Positions 34,676 through 47,760 are shown, counted from the first letter of the stretch. The stretch is 64,000 nt of DNA from Polyodon spathula (GCF_017654505.1 NC_054549.1:26162147-26226146), one strand, 5' to 3'. Notes: generated by a model from the letters alone, not told the origin. A program made the numbers and translations.

Positions 34676-36323
34676 ATGTCGACAGCTAATGTAAGTTAAG
34701 AGTTACGAGGTATTTGTTTTGCACGTATTTCTTTGCGTGGAATATTTGTTTAAATTGTTAATTTTTTATTTACCGAATCTGACAATTCTCCCTCTTTTGA
34801 CTGAGTACTAAATAATACATTTTTAGGGTTGAACTATGTATTCCTCTCTGTAAATAAAGCCGTTCATTATGGCATGGTGCATTTTGACCAAGGGCTATTA
34901 ACACCCCAATGCATTAGCTAATGTAATGTTGGTTCAGTTTCTGTTTAACTTTGCAGTTACCGGGAGAGGGCACAAGAAACGAACACGTCAAAGTGACCAG
35001 CCGGATAAAGCCTGGAATCCTCGACCGTCTGAGCGAGACTGCAGGCGGGATGGTAGTGGGGGTCGGGCTTTTTGCGCTCTCCTTTTACATACTCTTTACC
35101 AACGAGGTACAGTCTGGGTTAAACATGCTGTTTGCACTGCCAGCACAGTAGAAGTAGACATTTTGAGCAGGGGGGATTTTAAATTGTGACAGTCACTTGA
35201 CACGAACCACACCACATAACTTTGTAAATATAAGTTTTATATATATATACACACACACACTGCTATATCTGTAATGAAGTTAATTCTAGAGTTTGTAGTT
35301 GATATTTTGTAGTTTTAATGCGGCATACATTACTTATGATATACTTTATACATATATATGAAATATGGTGTGTGAATAGATTCATACTAGTCAGTTTAGC
35401 AAGAACCCTGCTGTAAAGCCTTATACATTGTAGAAATAGTTTGTTTATTTTAGCCAACTTGCCAAAATGTTGCTCAAAATAAGATGATCTTGCTACCACC
35501 TGCAACAATGAAAGGTTATAAATCTCTGAGAAAAGCACACAGACCTTTTGAAAATGTTTTTAGAGCTGATATTGTATGTATGGGCAAGGCATCAACCTGG
35601 GGAAGCGCTCTCATTTTTTTAAAATCTTTTGGGGTCACTACATTTAGACGACTAACCTAGCAGCATGTTGTTTTGGGTACTTTTAGAGAACAGCTTTGAC
35701 AATGTAATATTTGAAACTGGATGATATGTGATAGCAGGTGACTTCCTGGTAAAATAAAATCTCTTGCAGGGTCGGGCGCTTAAAACGGCCACCTCACTTG
35801 ACGAGGGCCTTTCTCAGGTGGTGTCTTTGCAGGACATCGTCACAGTGGACCCTGAGAATGAAGGCAGGTTGGTGCATCTGTCTGGGGTCCTGAGAACATC
35901 ACAGGTACTGTTGATCTTTTGTAGTGAGTACACTAGGAATGGGGTTTGACTGGCAGTCATGTGTTTATTTCTGTGCTTTTCTTTCCAGCCACTGTATGAT
36001 CCCAACTATGGGATTTCCATCCATGCTGTCAAACTAAAGCGGCAAGTTGAAATGTACCAGTGGGTGGAATATGATGACAGCCGGTAAGTACAAACACATT
36101 GATTGATTTCTGTTTCTTAGTGAAGTCTGTTAAGAGGTGGATAACTTCTGTAACAGTGGATCTAGGACAACATAGGCCTCGAGTCAGTGCACTTCATTGC
36201 AGAAGTGCTTGCTGAATATGGAAACGTATCTGATTTTGTTTTAGTTCTTCTACTGTGGAAGGCTCTTGCAAATTACAGATTTTCCTCTAACTTGAACATT
36301 GTAATATAATGAAATGATTATTG

Positions 36324-36390
<67 letters not shown>

Positions 36391-39300
36391 TTACACTAGG
36401 GAATATGAAGAAGATGGTGAAGTAAAGACAGAGACCAAATACACATACAGTGAGTACACTTTTTTAAATGTATTCTAACCATGTGTGTTAAACATATTCA
36501 ATAGGTTATGCTCAGTTTGCATTGTTGTTTTTTTTTTGTATACTCCTGTTCACAGATTGTACTAAAAGTCAGTTGTATTTGACTCCTAGTACATATATTA
36601 TAATGTATTACATTGTAAAGTGGAAGCAGTTTAGTTTTGCAAAACCATTCCCTTTCCCAATCATTTTAGATACTGAGTGGAAATCGGAAGTCATCAACAG
36701 CAGGAAATTTGACAAAGAGCTTGGCCACATCAACCCCAGGTAATGTATGCTATCTATCAGCCTACCACTGTAGCTATCACAGCATGAATACACATGAAAA
36801 GGTGTTGCTGTGTTTCCCATTACTGCACCCACTCAACACAACGTGTCAATCTGTGGGAACACAATGCCACTTTGTGGCTTCCAACTTGGTTTCAGTGGGC
36901 GTTATATCAGGCCACTGCATGGCACACCAGTGGAGACTTGCGGTTTGATTCAGCAAAGTAAAAACATACAGCAATACAGGATTGCATGAGTTGGTTATTC
37001 AAGCTGCTGGAAATATGTGACTTTGAATGGTTTAATATTTAGTGTGTTTTTTTTCCTCTTTCAGTGCTATGGCTGTGGAGTCTGTCACTGTCGTAGCTCC
37101 TTATGTTTCTGTAGGCCCTCTGTATCTCTCCACAGGTAAACACTTTCAGTTGTAAAACCTGCTTTCAGGCCATGTTGGATGTCCAATAAACGCTTTTTAT
37201 ATTCTTGTCAGGCACCTTTGTAAGATTCCAATTGTAATATTGTCTGAAAAATGAAGTATAGTAAATAGGTAGACGCTGCCCTTGCTAAAATGAAAAGGGC
37301 AAGCAGGGGTTGTTTGATCCTCTTGACATAATTCACAAAATTACCCCAAAATGTCATGTGATATTGGCTTTACTCATCATGGCATTTGTCATTGCACAGC
37401 TGTTCAGACACCCTGTATTCACCTGTTAGAAGATGCCATGTGGGTGTGACTAATATAGTGCCCCAAGAACAGACACTGAAGGTGCAAGAGCTTCTGGCGT
37501 AGATTGTTTACGAGGTGTCAAATAATTCTGTGTCTTTCAGTAAAGCACAGTAGTATGTAACAAAAACACCGTTAGTAACACTCAGTATAATCGCTATTTG
37601 TTCTTACTAGTTTTACAGTTCTAAGATCTATAGAAGACTCACTCACTATATAGGCTTAATAATTTTGATTTGGGATCAAGTAGACACATGTTTTGGCTGA
37701 ATCCTTTCCTATAAGTTTTACATGAGTGTTTTGCAGCTATGGATGACAGATTTAACATGTAGCATTTTGTTTTACCCTGTGCTTGGTTGCACCATGTTTC
37801 CAGGTTTGATAGAGAAGGTGGACACCTTTAAACAGCTGAGTCTGGACAGGCTGTCGGCTCCTGATGAGTTTGTCACTGTATATGAGGATTCCTTCTACCA
37901 CACAGACAACCCCCGGAGACCAGAGGTGAGTGCCCTGGGGAGCTGTGTAGATCATTGAGGAGGAGGATACAAAAATTGGCCCAACTGAACTATGCAAAGG
38001 GATAGGACTTCAGAACATCAACCTGTATTAGATGCTTCAGTACTTTGTACAGACTTGGCTATGGCAGAACCTGCCATTGAAACATCTACACCATACATGT
38101 CCGAGATTCCATATACATGACAAATGAATCGGTCTGTGCTGTGTCTACGAATGGGAACAGACCATGTATACCAAATTGTAGGCAGATGTTTCACATCTTT
38201 TGTCCAACCCATATATGTGTTTGTTTAGATATGCACGTTAAAACGTACAAGATACTACTGTCAAGTTGACAAATGTTTCAGCTAGTGCCTTGACAGTGTC
38301 CACTGAGGCTGGCAGGGTTACAGGTTGATCCCTTAGTTTAAGTGTTTTATAAGTTTTACTGAAGACAGAGATGTTGCATTGTAAACTATGGATGCAAGTC
38401 GTTTATGGATGGTTTGTTTTTCAGCTAATTTTGAGCTCCAGTAATTTCAGTAAAACAGAAAGGAGTTTAAAACCGAACTGCATTTGTGCAGCCAAGGGAA
38501 CAGGACATGTCATTATTACACATGTCATTAAAAAATAAAACTTCTAAATAAGCTCTATACTGTGTTCTTGTACAATTAAACACAATTTTTTTATCGCCCA
38601 TTACTATAATACATATGACTCTATGCCATTACACTTGAATTCAATCAATATACAACAACAAAGTAATCGGACTATTAAAACTAATTTCAATACATGCGGA
38701 GTGAATGAAGCTACTTTAATAAAAATAAACTGACCTGCTCACAGAAGCATCTCATTTAAAGCAGCTTCCAGATATTTGTCTGCAGTATCCTGCTTATTCT
38801 ACTTTCACAATGCTTCAGGACCTCAGATAAAATGATGTAGTTGGTCTACACACAGTGTAATTTAACAGACGTGACAGACTTAAGGTTTAGGTTAGGGTAT
38901 GCAGTGTTTGCGTAGGCCTGTTAGCACTAACACCAGCGCCTTTCATCAGCAAACCTAAAAAGAAAACCGCCCGAGGCATGTGAACACCCAGACTAGAAAG
39001 CTGTGGGTATGCTTTCTGAGGGCAATCCAGTAAGTCTTGTGATAACTTTTGATTTATCTTACGATATTAACATTATTAAGGGATGTTAATATGAATCATC
39101 TGCATGCAGCAAAGTGTGTGATGAGCTCCTGAAAATGTCAGCAGCTTAGTGCTGAGACTGCCGTTTGGTTTTGGAAAATCCTAACCTTTGCATCCCTATT
39201 GTAAACATGTGTTGTGTATTGCAGGTGGGAGATGTGAGAGTGTCATTCTACTATGCTGGACTGAGTGGAGAGAACAGCCCTCTGGGCCCTGCTCAGGTGG

Positions 39301-42300
39301 TAGGTATTCTTTTGAACCCGTCTGCTTCTCTGCCAGCAGACGTGTGCCCATTGGACACCACTGCTGATTACACAACCAACTTTGTGGCAGCAAAGAGATT
39401 GTGATGATCTGTGGGACCTGTGGTTAATGTGTGTGTCTCTTATACAGTAGCTCACGTGTCTACTATTTAAGACAGTCAAGATCATTACAGTGAGTTTCTC
39501 CCCTTTCACCACAGGTCAGTATTGTTGCTCGTCAGAGAAAAGATCAGCTGGTTCCCTTCAAAACCAAGTCTGGGGATGTCCTGGAGATCCTGTACGAAGG
39601 AGCTCTTTCAGCACAGGTGTGTAGACTGCGATTCAGCCGTCTCCCTCCGAGTGTCCATGCTTTATAAAACTGGGATAACATGTACAGCTGTGGCCAAAAG
39701 TTTTGCATCACCCTATAAAATTAACTAATTTTGCTTCATAAAGTCAAATTTAACCTGCTGAGTAAGATTATGTTGACATACTGAGTTACATACCGCTTTG
39801 TGGTTTTCAATGTACTCAACAAAAAACTGACAAATTGAAAAATGTGACATTTTAAAATCAAACATGAACTACTGTACTACTATTATGGCTTCCGGTAGAC
39901 TTTGGCTGTATCATTTTGTAGTTTCTTTGATTTACATGATGTGAAAAAAGGTCGATTGTGTTTTCACATTTTGTTGACTCCTGAGCGTACTCCACGACGC
40001 TTTCAAATTAGACTTTACATGTAGACTCTACTCAAACTACTCCACATTGATAAAGTTAAAAAATGCATGTAGAATATAAATAAGTAAGATTTACAGAGAA
40101 AAACAGATTAATCTCTGTTGCATAAGTATTCAATCCCTTTGCTACTGCAGCCCTAAATCCGCTTAGGTGCAAATTATTTGTTTGAAAGATCAGTTAAGTG
40201 AAATGGTTTCAGCCTGTGTGTACTCAAATTGGTTTAACTTGTAGATAATTTCCCTCAGGTATATAAAGACTTTCAAGCTGCAACTTGTATAGTGATCCAA
40301 CCATGAAGACCAAGGAGTTTTCTAAACAAGTCATGGATAAACTAGTAGAGAGGCACAGAGCAGGAGAAGGGTACAAGAAAATTTAAAAGGCTCTGATTAT
40401 CCCTGTCAGCACAGTGAAGTCCATCATTAAGAAGTGGAAGATGCATCATACCAGCCAGACACTACTCAGATCTGGTTGCCCTCCCAAACTGAGCAGCTGG
40501 GCAAGCAGGAAACTGGTTCAGGATATCACTCTGAAGCCAACAGAGATCTGCAAAGTTCTGTGTCTGAGATGAGAGTCGGTGTTCACACATCAACAATAAG
40601 CCGGTCCCAACACAAGGCTGGCCTGTATGGATGGGTGGCAAGAAAGAAACAATTACTGTAAAAGTTTGCGAAAAAGCATATAGATGATACTGCAGACATG
40701 TGGAGAATGGTTTTGTGGTCAGACTTTTCGGTCTAAATTCAACGTGTTACATCTGGTACAAGCCCAACACTGCACATCAACCAGTCAACACCATCCCAAC
40801 TGTCAAGCATGGTGGTGGCAGCATCATATTATGGGGATGCTTCTCTTCAGCAGGGACTGGGAAGCTTGTCAGGATAGAGAGGAGAATGGATGGTGCAAAG
40901 TACAGGTGAACCCTTGAGGAAAACTTGTTTGAGTCATTCACATTTCAGCAGGACAATGACCCAAAGCACAAAGCCATACAGGAGTGGTTGAACAAGAAGA
41001 GAATTAAGTAGCCCAGTCAAAGTCCTGACTTGAATCCAATCGAAAATTTATGGCGAGACTTGAAGATTGCAGTTCATCAACGATCGCCAAAAGCTTATCA
41101 GAACTGGAGCAATTTTGGCCTGTGAAGAATGGGCAAAAATTTCACCATCCTACTGTGCAAAGCTAGTAGAGACCTATCCAAAAAGACTCATAGCAGTAAT
41201 TGCTGCAAAAGGTGCTTGTATGAAGTACTGATTTAAGGGGCCGAATACTTATGCAACAAGTAAATTTAATTTTGTACATTTTCTTTGCAAGTTTTGCTGA
41301 CATTTAACCTCCTCATATAACAGTGTTCAGCTTAACCACTACAGCTTTGAATAAAAAAAAGTTTGTTTGAAAAACTGCAAACATTATTTGTAATTCAACA
41401 AAACATGACATATTTGGTATGGGGTCGTGTGTGTGTGTGTGTCTGTGTGTCAGTCCTAAAACCTAAGGGATGCTACACTTTTGGCCATAAGCTGTACATC
41501 AGATGTTTATATCCACCACAGAATGAAATTGAGAACATTCTCTTTTGGTGGTTAAATTTAATCATGGCACCACCATCTTTATTTTAAAAAGTAACAACTA
41601 AAAACTGATAAATATCATTGAAATTCCAGGCACAGTATGTTACTGTAAATAAATCGTTAGTCATTTTGTAATGATTGTAAAAGTTGAATTAATTTTGTTT
41701 CTCTACCACTTGTTCATTATAGGAGGTGTTTGTTAAGGAACACGGGAGCAACCAAATGAAGACATGGGCCCTGCGAGCAGGGGGTTGGCTGATGATGTTT
41801 CTTGGGATCAGTCTGATGACCAGAATCCTCCACACTATTGGTGAGCAGCATTTAACTGTGCCTTTGACAGACTTCTGCCTCGTTTCCACTGCCTGGCGCG
41901 ACAAGCTACGACGGCCCATGGCTAGCCGCTAAAAGGGTCCAAGAAACTATTGCCGTACATCAAAGGTCACTGGGGGATTGTGGGATGGTATTGTGTTGTT
42001 TTAAAGAAACTGCCAGTAACACTTTGTTCAGATCAAAGCTGTCGGAACAGTGGAAGCTGAAATGGAAAGAACGTTTGCTATTTTACAGCCGTAATGCTTG
42101 TGTGTTAATTTTACAGATGCTTTCTTTTAGTTTTCATTTTGTGTGTTCTCTTTTAAAAATCAGGGCTTCACAACAATAATACATGGTAAAGAAATGTCTT
42201 AATAACTTATACTGCTACTGGCGTGGAGGAAAAAAATGTGTTTTATACATCGTTATGTCGTGGCTGTAAACAAAGTGAGTAAACACCTCCTGGCTCCGAT

Positions 42301-43307
42301 GATGCATTTCGTTTGCAGCCAGTTTGGCTACGTCAGGTTTGAGTTACAAAGCCTGACCAGAATGCCGCTGTCAGCCACTTGGGCGAGCTATAGAAACACA
42401 CTGTTTTGTTGCCGTGGGCAGTCGTAGCCGGGAGCGCTAGGTAATGGAAACGGGGCACTACAGCAGACAAACCCCTACACTGAGGGTGGTTCTTCTGTTT
42501 TTAAAATACATAAAGTAACATCTAATTCAATAGAGACAAAATACTATGGTGTAAATGCACTGTTTTAAATGGCTGTTCTAAACAGGATTTTACATCACGT
42601 ATCTGATTAGCAATAAGTAAAATAAGTTTCTACTTGAATAATTCTATTTGAATTTCTGAGATTGATTTGGGACACACATTTATCCAGCACAGTTTAACAA
42701 GCCTGATGCAGCATGCAGGAGGCTGTGCGGTCCAGTGGTTAAAGAGCTTGTAACCAGGAGGTCCCCGGTTTAAATACTAGCTCACTCACAGCGTGACCCT
42801 GAGCAAGTCACTTATCCTCCTTTGTGCTCTGTATTTCGGTTGAGACATTATTGTAAGTGACGCTGCAGCTGATGCACAGTTCACTCTCTGTAATTCGTCA
42901 TGGATAAAAATGTCTGCTAAGTAAACTAGTAATAGCAATTCAATATGTTCAATTTTGCTTTTCCTTAGTTTGTAAAGCTATTAGACTTTAGTCAGGGGGG
43001 TTTGAATTGGTATTATAAATTTTGAAGAAAATAAAACACTCCTGTTTTTGTAATCATGAGCAGCAGCACCACATTTGTAAGAGTGTAACTTTCTTCCTCC
43101 ACAGTGGACTGGTTCCCGATTGTGCGTGATCTGGTGAGCCTTGGCCTCAGGATCTTTGCTGTGTCCGTGGCCACCTCTCTCTCCCTGCTGACCATTGCTA
43201 CAGGCTGGCTGTTTTACCGGCCACTGTGGGCTGTGATGCTGGCTGGACTGGCCACAGTGCCGATCATCCTCACCCGGGCCAGAGTACCTCCAAAGAAGCA
43301 CCAATAG
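34676..43307 (+). CDS. tmem43: TMEM43 (LUMA), inner nuclear membrane protein
   Basis: TMEM43 is a four-pass inner nuclear membrane/ER protein that binds lamins and emerin. Twelve exons join in frame to 401 residues (human 400): 34676-34690, 34957-35106, 35770-35904, 35989-36083, 36400-36449, 36670-36739, 37065-37135, 37804-37925, 39225-39299, 39515-39616, 41723-41840 and 43105-43307. All have GT-AG borders. The first exon encodes only MSTAN. A hydrophobic segment ([18 protein letters not shown]) follows at about residues 30-50. The long lumenal domain has [30 protein letters not shown] and [20 protein letters not shown]. The C-terminal part has [15 protein letters not shown] and then two helices around [20 protein letters not shown], ending PPKKHQ. 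Introns 10 and 11 are enlarged by transposons; no exon is damaged. Confidence 0.95.
36328..36387. repeat. (TA)n microsatellite
   Basis: About 29 TA units in TMEM43 intron 4, ending only about 13 bases before the exon 5 acceptor, where it displaces a normal pyrimidine tract. Confidence 0.95.
39685..41494 (+). mobile_element. Tc1-like element carrying a second, nested Tc1
   Basis: The outer ends are inverted repeats flanked by TA: cagctgtggccaaaagtttt at the left and cttttggccataagctg at the right. Within, a Tc1 transposase relic starts near 40303 (atgaagaccaaggagttttc) and includes [32 protein letters not shown] and a degraded catalytic tail to about 41232, with stops and frameshifts. Its own terminal motifs are aagtattcaatccctttgct near 40126 and ggggccgaatacttatgcaa near 41237. 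The whole lies in TMEM43 intron 10 on the gene's strand. Confidence 0.75.
41877..42456. mobile_element. Non-autonomous DNA transposon with long inverted ends
   Basis: The left end gcctcgtttccactgcctgg is an imperfect inverted copy of the right end ctaggtaatggaaacggggc. The repeats extend inward as cgcgacaagctacgac and gtcgtagccgggagcgc. The interior of about 500 bp has no transposase. The tttccactg-type ends are typical of PIF/Harbinger-like MITEs, but this is a guess. It lies in TMEM43 intron 11. Confidence 0.7.
42716..42940 (+). mobile_element. tRNA-derived SINE, copy 2
   Basis: Head gtgcggtccagtggttaaag, B-box-like ggtttaaatac, body gcgtgaccctgagcaagtca, and tail tggataaaaatgtctgctaa. It is the same family as 30735-30962 (minus). 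It lies in TMEM43 intron 11. Confidence 0.8.
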
Positions 43308-43835
43308 CCAGCCAGGGACAAGAGATGAAAATGTAACCAAAGAAAAAGGGAAAGTTTTTTTTTTTTTTTTAATGCTGTACACACCTGTTGAGAATAATTT
43401 AGGACTCCCACTGCTGTTCTGTCATGTGAGCCTTATATGCAAGTCACTCTTGTGTCTAATTTAAGCTTGTGCTAAAATTGAGAATAGCTCAAACTACACT
43501 GCATTCGGGACCCTAAATTTTACCCTGCCATGTTAAAATGAATGTGTGGTCTGTTTACCGTAGAAGAATCACATCTTCATGGATTCTGCCAATTAGAAAC
43601 ATTCCTCCTTGTATTCTCTTAGTGCCTTATGTTTATCTGTTGTATCATGAAATCCTCAGATGGACTGAATTAGTTTAACTTAGATAAGTCCTTTATTTTT
43701 GAATTACTTTACTTAAGAAACACTAGCTAGTGTTTTATTTTGTGTGTCATTTAAATGTTCTGCGGTGATTTCTTTAAGCACTATAGTTTCCCATCCTAAT
43801 TCATGTAATAAGCATTTCTACAAGTTTAAAAGACC

Positions 43836-43841
43836 AATAAA
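43836..43841 (+). terminator. Probable TMEM43 polyadenylation signal
   Basis: AATAAA about 530 bases after the stop; a second aataaa lies near 43921. Either could end a 3' UTR of ordinary length. Confidence 0.55.
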
Positions 43842-45904
43842 TACAAAGTGAAAAGTTTATTTTTTTAAGTCATTTGTGGTTGACTATACAATCTCAAAAC
43901 AATGTTTGTAACCTGTGTAAAATAAAAAAAAGTAATTACATTTTTTAAGCAGTTGGCTTTTTAATTGAGAAAGTCTTGCCAGTTTCTCCAGTGCCGTTCA
44001 AGACTTAACTTTGCCTTGATACGTAAATCTCTTCATACACAATGTAGAGTTCCATTTATCAGATCACAAGACATTTAAGAAGTCTTGGGGGTAGAGGGAG
44101 CAGTTGAGTCTGCATATACAGACTGCCTCTATGTGCCTCGTAACTGCAATGCTATCCACTGGTGGCTTGGTTCAAACACATTTTACTTGCCATCTGCTCC
44201 AGGCTACCAGAAGTAAAGACTAGTGAATTAAACCAAGGTATCCCTCAGCCACAACTCCACCTAGGACAAAATACAACCAAACTACACTCTGGATACCTGG
44301 CATAAATATTAAGAGACAACATAAAAATGACATACAATGACAAACATCAGTATAAAAGAATGGTATCTACAAACAATCCTGCAGTGCTTTGACAAAAAAC
44401 ATTTGAGTTAGCTAAATTTTAGGTACCCATTTGTACTGAATTGCTTTCAGGATTAAACAAAATATCAGTGCTTTGAAACATGGTTGGTGAATTGTGTTGC
44501 TTTAAATTCAACTCTGCTTGCTTCTTAGAGCAGTACATTTTTCGTTGCAGTTTCCTTTCAGAATTGTTTTGTGGCTACATAACAGCCAGGACTTACTGAT
44601 GAAACATCACTGTGCAACCAGACAGGCCACATATACAACAGTGGAAGTCCATTAGTAGATTGTAGACTTGCCTGATTTCCATATCGCTGCTTCAGCTGCT
44701 GTTTTATCAGCAGTCCCTTTACCAGCAGCTTCCAGTTTGTTAGGACTTGCTTCTCATGTTTCTGATGAAATAAAAGTAAGCAGAGTAATTACACTGGAAC
44801 ATGGGAATATTCATTGTCAATGAAGTGTGTCACGATATGGCCAAAATAAGCAAACTACAGTATATAATGATGTAATTATCAGTCAGTTGCAACCACTGCG
44901 CCTATTCCATTATGTAGTATTGAATATCATGTCTTAAAACCCACTTCAGCAGTCTTAACTGCAATCGAATGAGAGACCTGTACAAGTATGTAGCAGTATT
45001 TTGATAATTGTATTTAAAATATTTTCCTATAATGAATTAAATGAACTAAATGATTCCCAGCACAATAATGTTAACCAATGTTAACAAAGGAATTTAGCTA
45101 ATTAATTTTAATCAGTTAGCTCGACTTTAAGTTTGTGTTTAATTACTGTCTTTACTTGTTTAGAACATTCACAGATCCTGAAACAAGTGTTACCAAATCA
45201 TTTTGCTGACACATGGAAAACACAGTACGTCGCTTTTCCTGTGGGAGCAGAGCTTCCAGTTTGATTGTATAACCCCGTACCTCTTTTTCTTTCCTCTCCA
45301 TCTCTGCTTGCTCATTCTCCCAAGCGGCCAGTAGAACCTCTTTGTACTCCTAACACACTACATAGCCTTCAATACTGCAGAGACGCAAGCAGGATAAAAT
45401 GAGCTTTAAATCGAAAAACAGATGGTTGCATACTCTGCTTCTAAACCAGCTGGGCCTAGACCCAGTTTAGATTAGTTATGATCTGTACCACATTACATAA
45501 ACAAAGTGCGCCGTAAACAAGGTCTGCTTCTGGTAAAGTTGAACGGTATAAGAAAGGGAAGGAATTATTTAATTTTAATAAATGAACTGGATTGTGGAAA
45601 AGTGAAAGGGGCGCCCTTACACGGGGTGTGAGAATCCGCAGTGGAAATCAAAGCCAGTCACCGCCAGGGCACAGTCAATACCCAGCTTGCGAGCCACTTT
45701 GTGGAGGGTAACACAGCTAATGGGCAACACGCAGGGCTTGAAGAGATACATGTTCCGGGGAACCTGCCGACACACCGGTGCACATTCACAATGAACGTTG
45801 AAGTGTTTACAAGAAACCCAGCACTTTACCAATGCTGTATCCCATGGATTCTATAATATATTAACATTCTTTTATTCACTCGGGAATTACATTTTTATTT
45901 TTAT

Positions 45905-46100
45905 TTTTTTACACAGGAACATTCTAAACATTGCAGTGGTGCATCTAGATCATGCTTGTGCTCTGAGAAAACCAGCATTGTTGAAGGGAGAAAAATCTGG
46001 ATATACCTTATAAAGAAACTCCCTTTCTCCTGACGAATGTAAATGTTTGGAAATGTATCCCCCCCCATTTTATTTATGACCCATGACAAGTGATTTTTTT
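45905..46100 (+). repeat. Dispersed repeat family A, copy 3
   Basis: aaacattgcagtggtgcatc, tagatcatgctt, aatgtaaatgtttggaaatg and tttatgacccatgac link it to 6590 and 18818. It sits in an intron of the XPC relic and is followed by a T tract. Confidence 0.5.
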
Positions 46101-46244
46101 TTTTTTTTTTTTCTTGACAGATCTGCATTAAGTGCTATTACCAGAGTTCAGGATATGATCATCACTTTTAGTTGTAACGTCTGCCACAATGTCTTCATTA
46201 TATAAACAATATAAATCCAATATATGAGTCTGCATGACAATAAG

Positions 46245-46398
46245 CAGGGATGGAAATAAGACTCCTACTGCATAGCAGTTTCACCCATTCCAGGTTTTAT
46301 TATGAGCTTGAGTAGCTACAGTGTATAGGTAACAAGCTCAGGTGTATCTTACTAAACTCATATTAAAATCAGGAATGGAAGTCTTATTTCCATCCCTG
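46245..46398. mobile_element. Short palindromic MITE, copy 2
   Basis: Inverted ends cagggatggaaataagactc and gtcttatttccatccctg are near-perfect over about 18 bases. The centre, gcatagcagtttcacccatt, matches 29577-29690. 154 bp, inside the XPC relic. Confidence 0.8.
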
Positions 46399-47149
46399 TA
46401 ATTCAGAATCTTGAACAAAAACAAACATGCAATTTTCACCGTGTTTATAGTTCAAGCCACAACATTTAAACAACCTTGATCTGAGCAACCTAGTGAAAAG
46501 CTGTTTAAAAGTGTACCTACAAGCAGCTGCTTGAATGAGGTGCCTGAAGTTTGCCTGGTGTTACTTGGGCTCATGTTAGGTATGGCAGTCCAAGATGAAT
46601 GCTAATCAGGGTGTGTGAAATTAGATTACCTTCCTGTCCACCGCCACGGGGGGCTCCGTCTCTCCTCTGTCTGCCAGGATCCGAATAGTGGCAGGATGTC
46701 TTTATCACAGCTCTCCATATCCCCCAGGCGGGCCTTACTGGAACAATTTGAAAACCCTTTCACCATCTGAGAGAGGGGACACAGACAGCAATTTCTTCTT
46801 CTGAGAAATTGCTATCTGTGTCAGAGGAAAGCTCAAACTCTGAGTCACTGCTGTCTTCATTCTCACTCTCCTCTTTGTACAAGACTTTGGAGGTCATTGT
46901 CCTGCATCTGGCATTCTAGGTTCTCTGCGCTGCTTCCTTCGCTGCTATCTGTTGGTTGTTGCCATCACTGCCCGCTTCCTCTGAAGACTTGCATTAAAAT
47001 CATACAACCAGCACTGCAGAGATATAGAATCCTGTACAAGGCATACCTTAGTGGGAGGGTCCTTTCAGAGAAATAGGTTGAAGAGACAATACCAGACGGC
47101 AAAGTAATTGTAAAGCCCTGAGAATTATTAAGAAAAGCTTTAAAAAAAA

Positions 47150-47760
47150 AAGTACTGTAAAAAAGCATTTGCCCCCTGTCTGATTTTCTGCATTTTTGCA
47201 CATTTTTCACATGGAATTTGGTCAGATCTTTTTGTGGGTTGTAGTAGTACATACAGGGGGTCTGAGAGAAAAAAATGACACCAATGTTTGGTGCTTCTTT
47301 CATTTGTTTGGTGTGCAAGGTAATCAAACATGCAACTCAACCCGGTTAATTAAACCCAATTAAAGGGATAATTAGGGTCAGCTGTTTGACTACTTTGGTT
47401 AACAATCAGGCCTGATTTGGGCCAGCCCTGCCCAATATAAATCTGACTAACTTTGGCCCTTCAAAGTGAAGTTGTCAGCACACAGGTGCTAGAGGCACAT
47501 CATGCCACGATCAAAAGAGATTCCTGAAGACCTCCGGAAAAAAAAAGTTGTTGCTTATCAGTCTCGAAAGGGTTACAAAGCTATTTCTAAGGCTCTGGGG
47601 CTCCACCAAACCACAATCAGAGTCATATTGTCCAAATAGAGAAAGTTTGGGACAGTAGTGAATCTTCCCAGGAGTGGGCATCCTGCCAAAACAACAGGGC
47701 ACACAAAGAAATGGGTAACTCATAAATAAACAATGATTGTGGGAAGTCTTTATCACAGTC
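47150..47760 (+). mobile_element. Tc1-type transposon, 5' part only
   Basis: Left end actgtaaaaaagcatttgcc, a subterminal cctgtctgattttctgcatt, and a transposase start at 47502 (atgccacgatcaaaagagat) encoding MPRSKEIPEDLRKKKVVAYQ and a helix-turn-helix, broken by a stop. Sequence similarity ends near 47720; the catalytic part and right end are missing. The family matches the right end of 32327-33612. It cuts off the XPC relic upstream. Confidence 0.75.

Larger units (their letters stand above)
44640..46985 (-). pseudogene. xpc: XPC relic (xeroderma pigmentosum group C)
   Basis: XPC senses helix-distorting damage for global-genome nucleotide excision repair; human XPC has 940 residues with C-terminal BHD1-3 DNA-binding domains. 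Four relic exons are collinear on the minus strand. About 46630-46985 has SKVLYKEESENEDSSDSEFE and then, directly, MVKGFSN...KARL...GSWQTEE. 45621-45763 has [14 protein letters not shown] and [20 protein letters not shown]. 45281-45374 has EGYVVC, a stop and EYKEVLLAAWENEQAEMERK. About 44640-44761 has NWKLLVKGLLIKQQLKQRYG. The lesions are a TAG at 45350-45352 in place of a Glu codon, a frameshift after WQTEE, two in-frame deletions (4-5 codons each) and loss of about 300 codons including most of the BHD1 region. The N-terminal half is not found. The location tail-to-tail with TMEM43 matches vertebrate XPC. Confidence 0.9.

Noticed and set aside
42981..43382. 133-codon minus-strand frame
   Set aside because: Antisense of the last TMEM43 exon, which is clearly coding on the plus strand.
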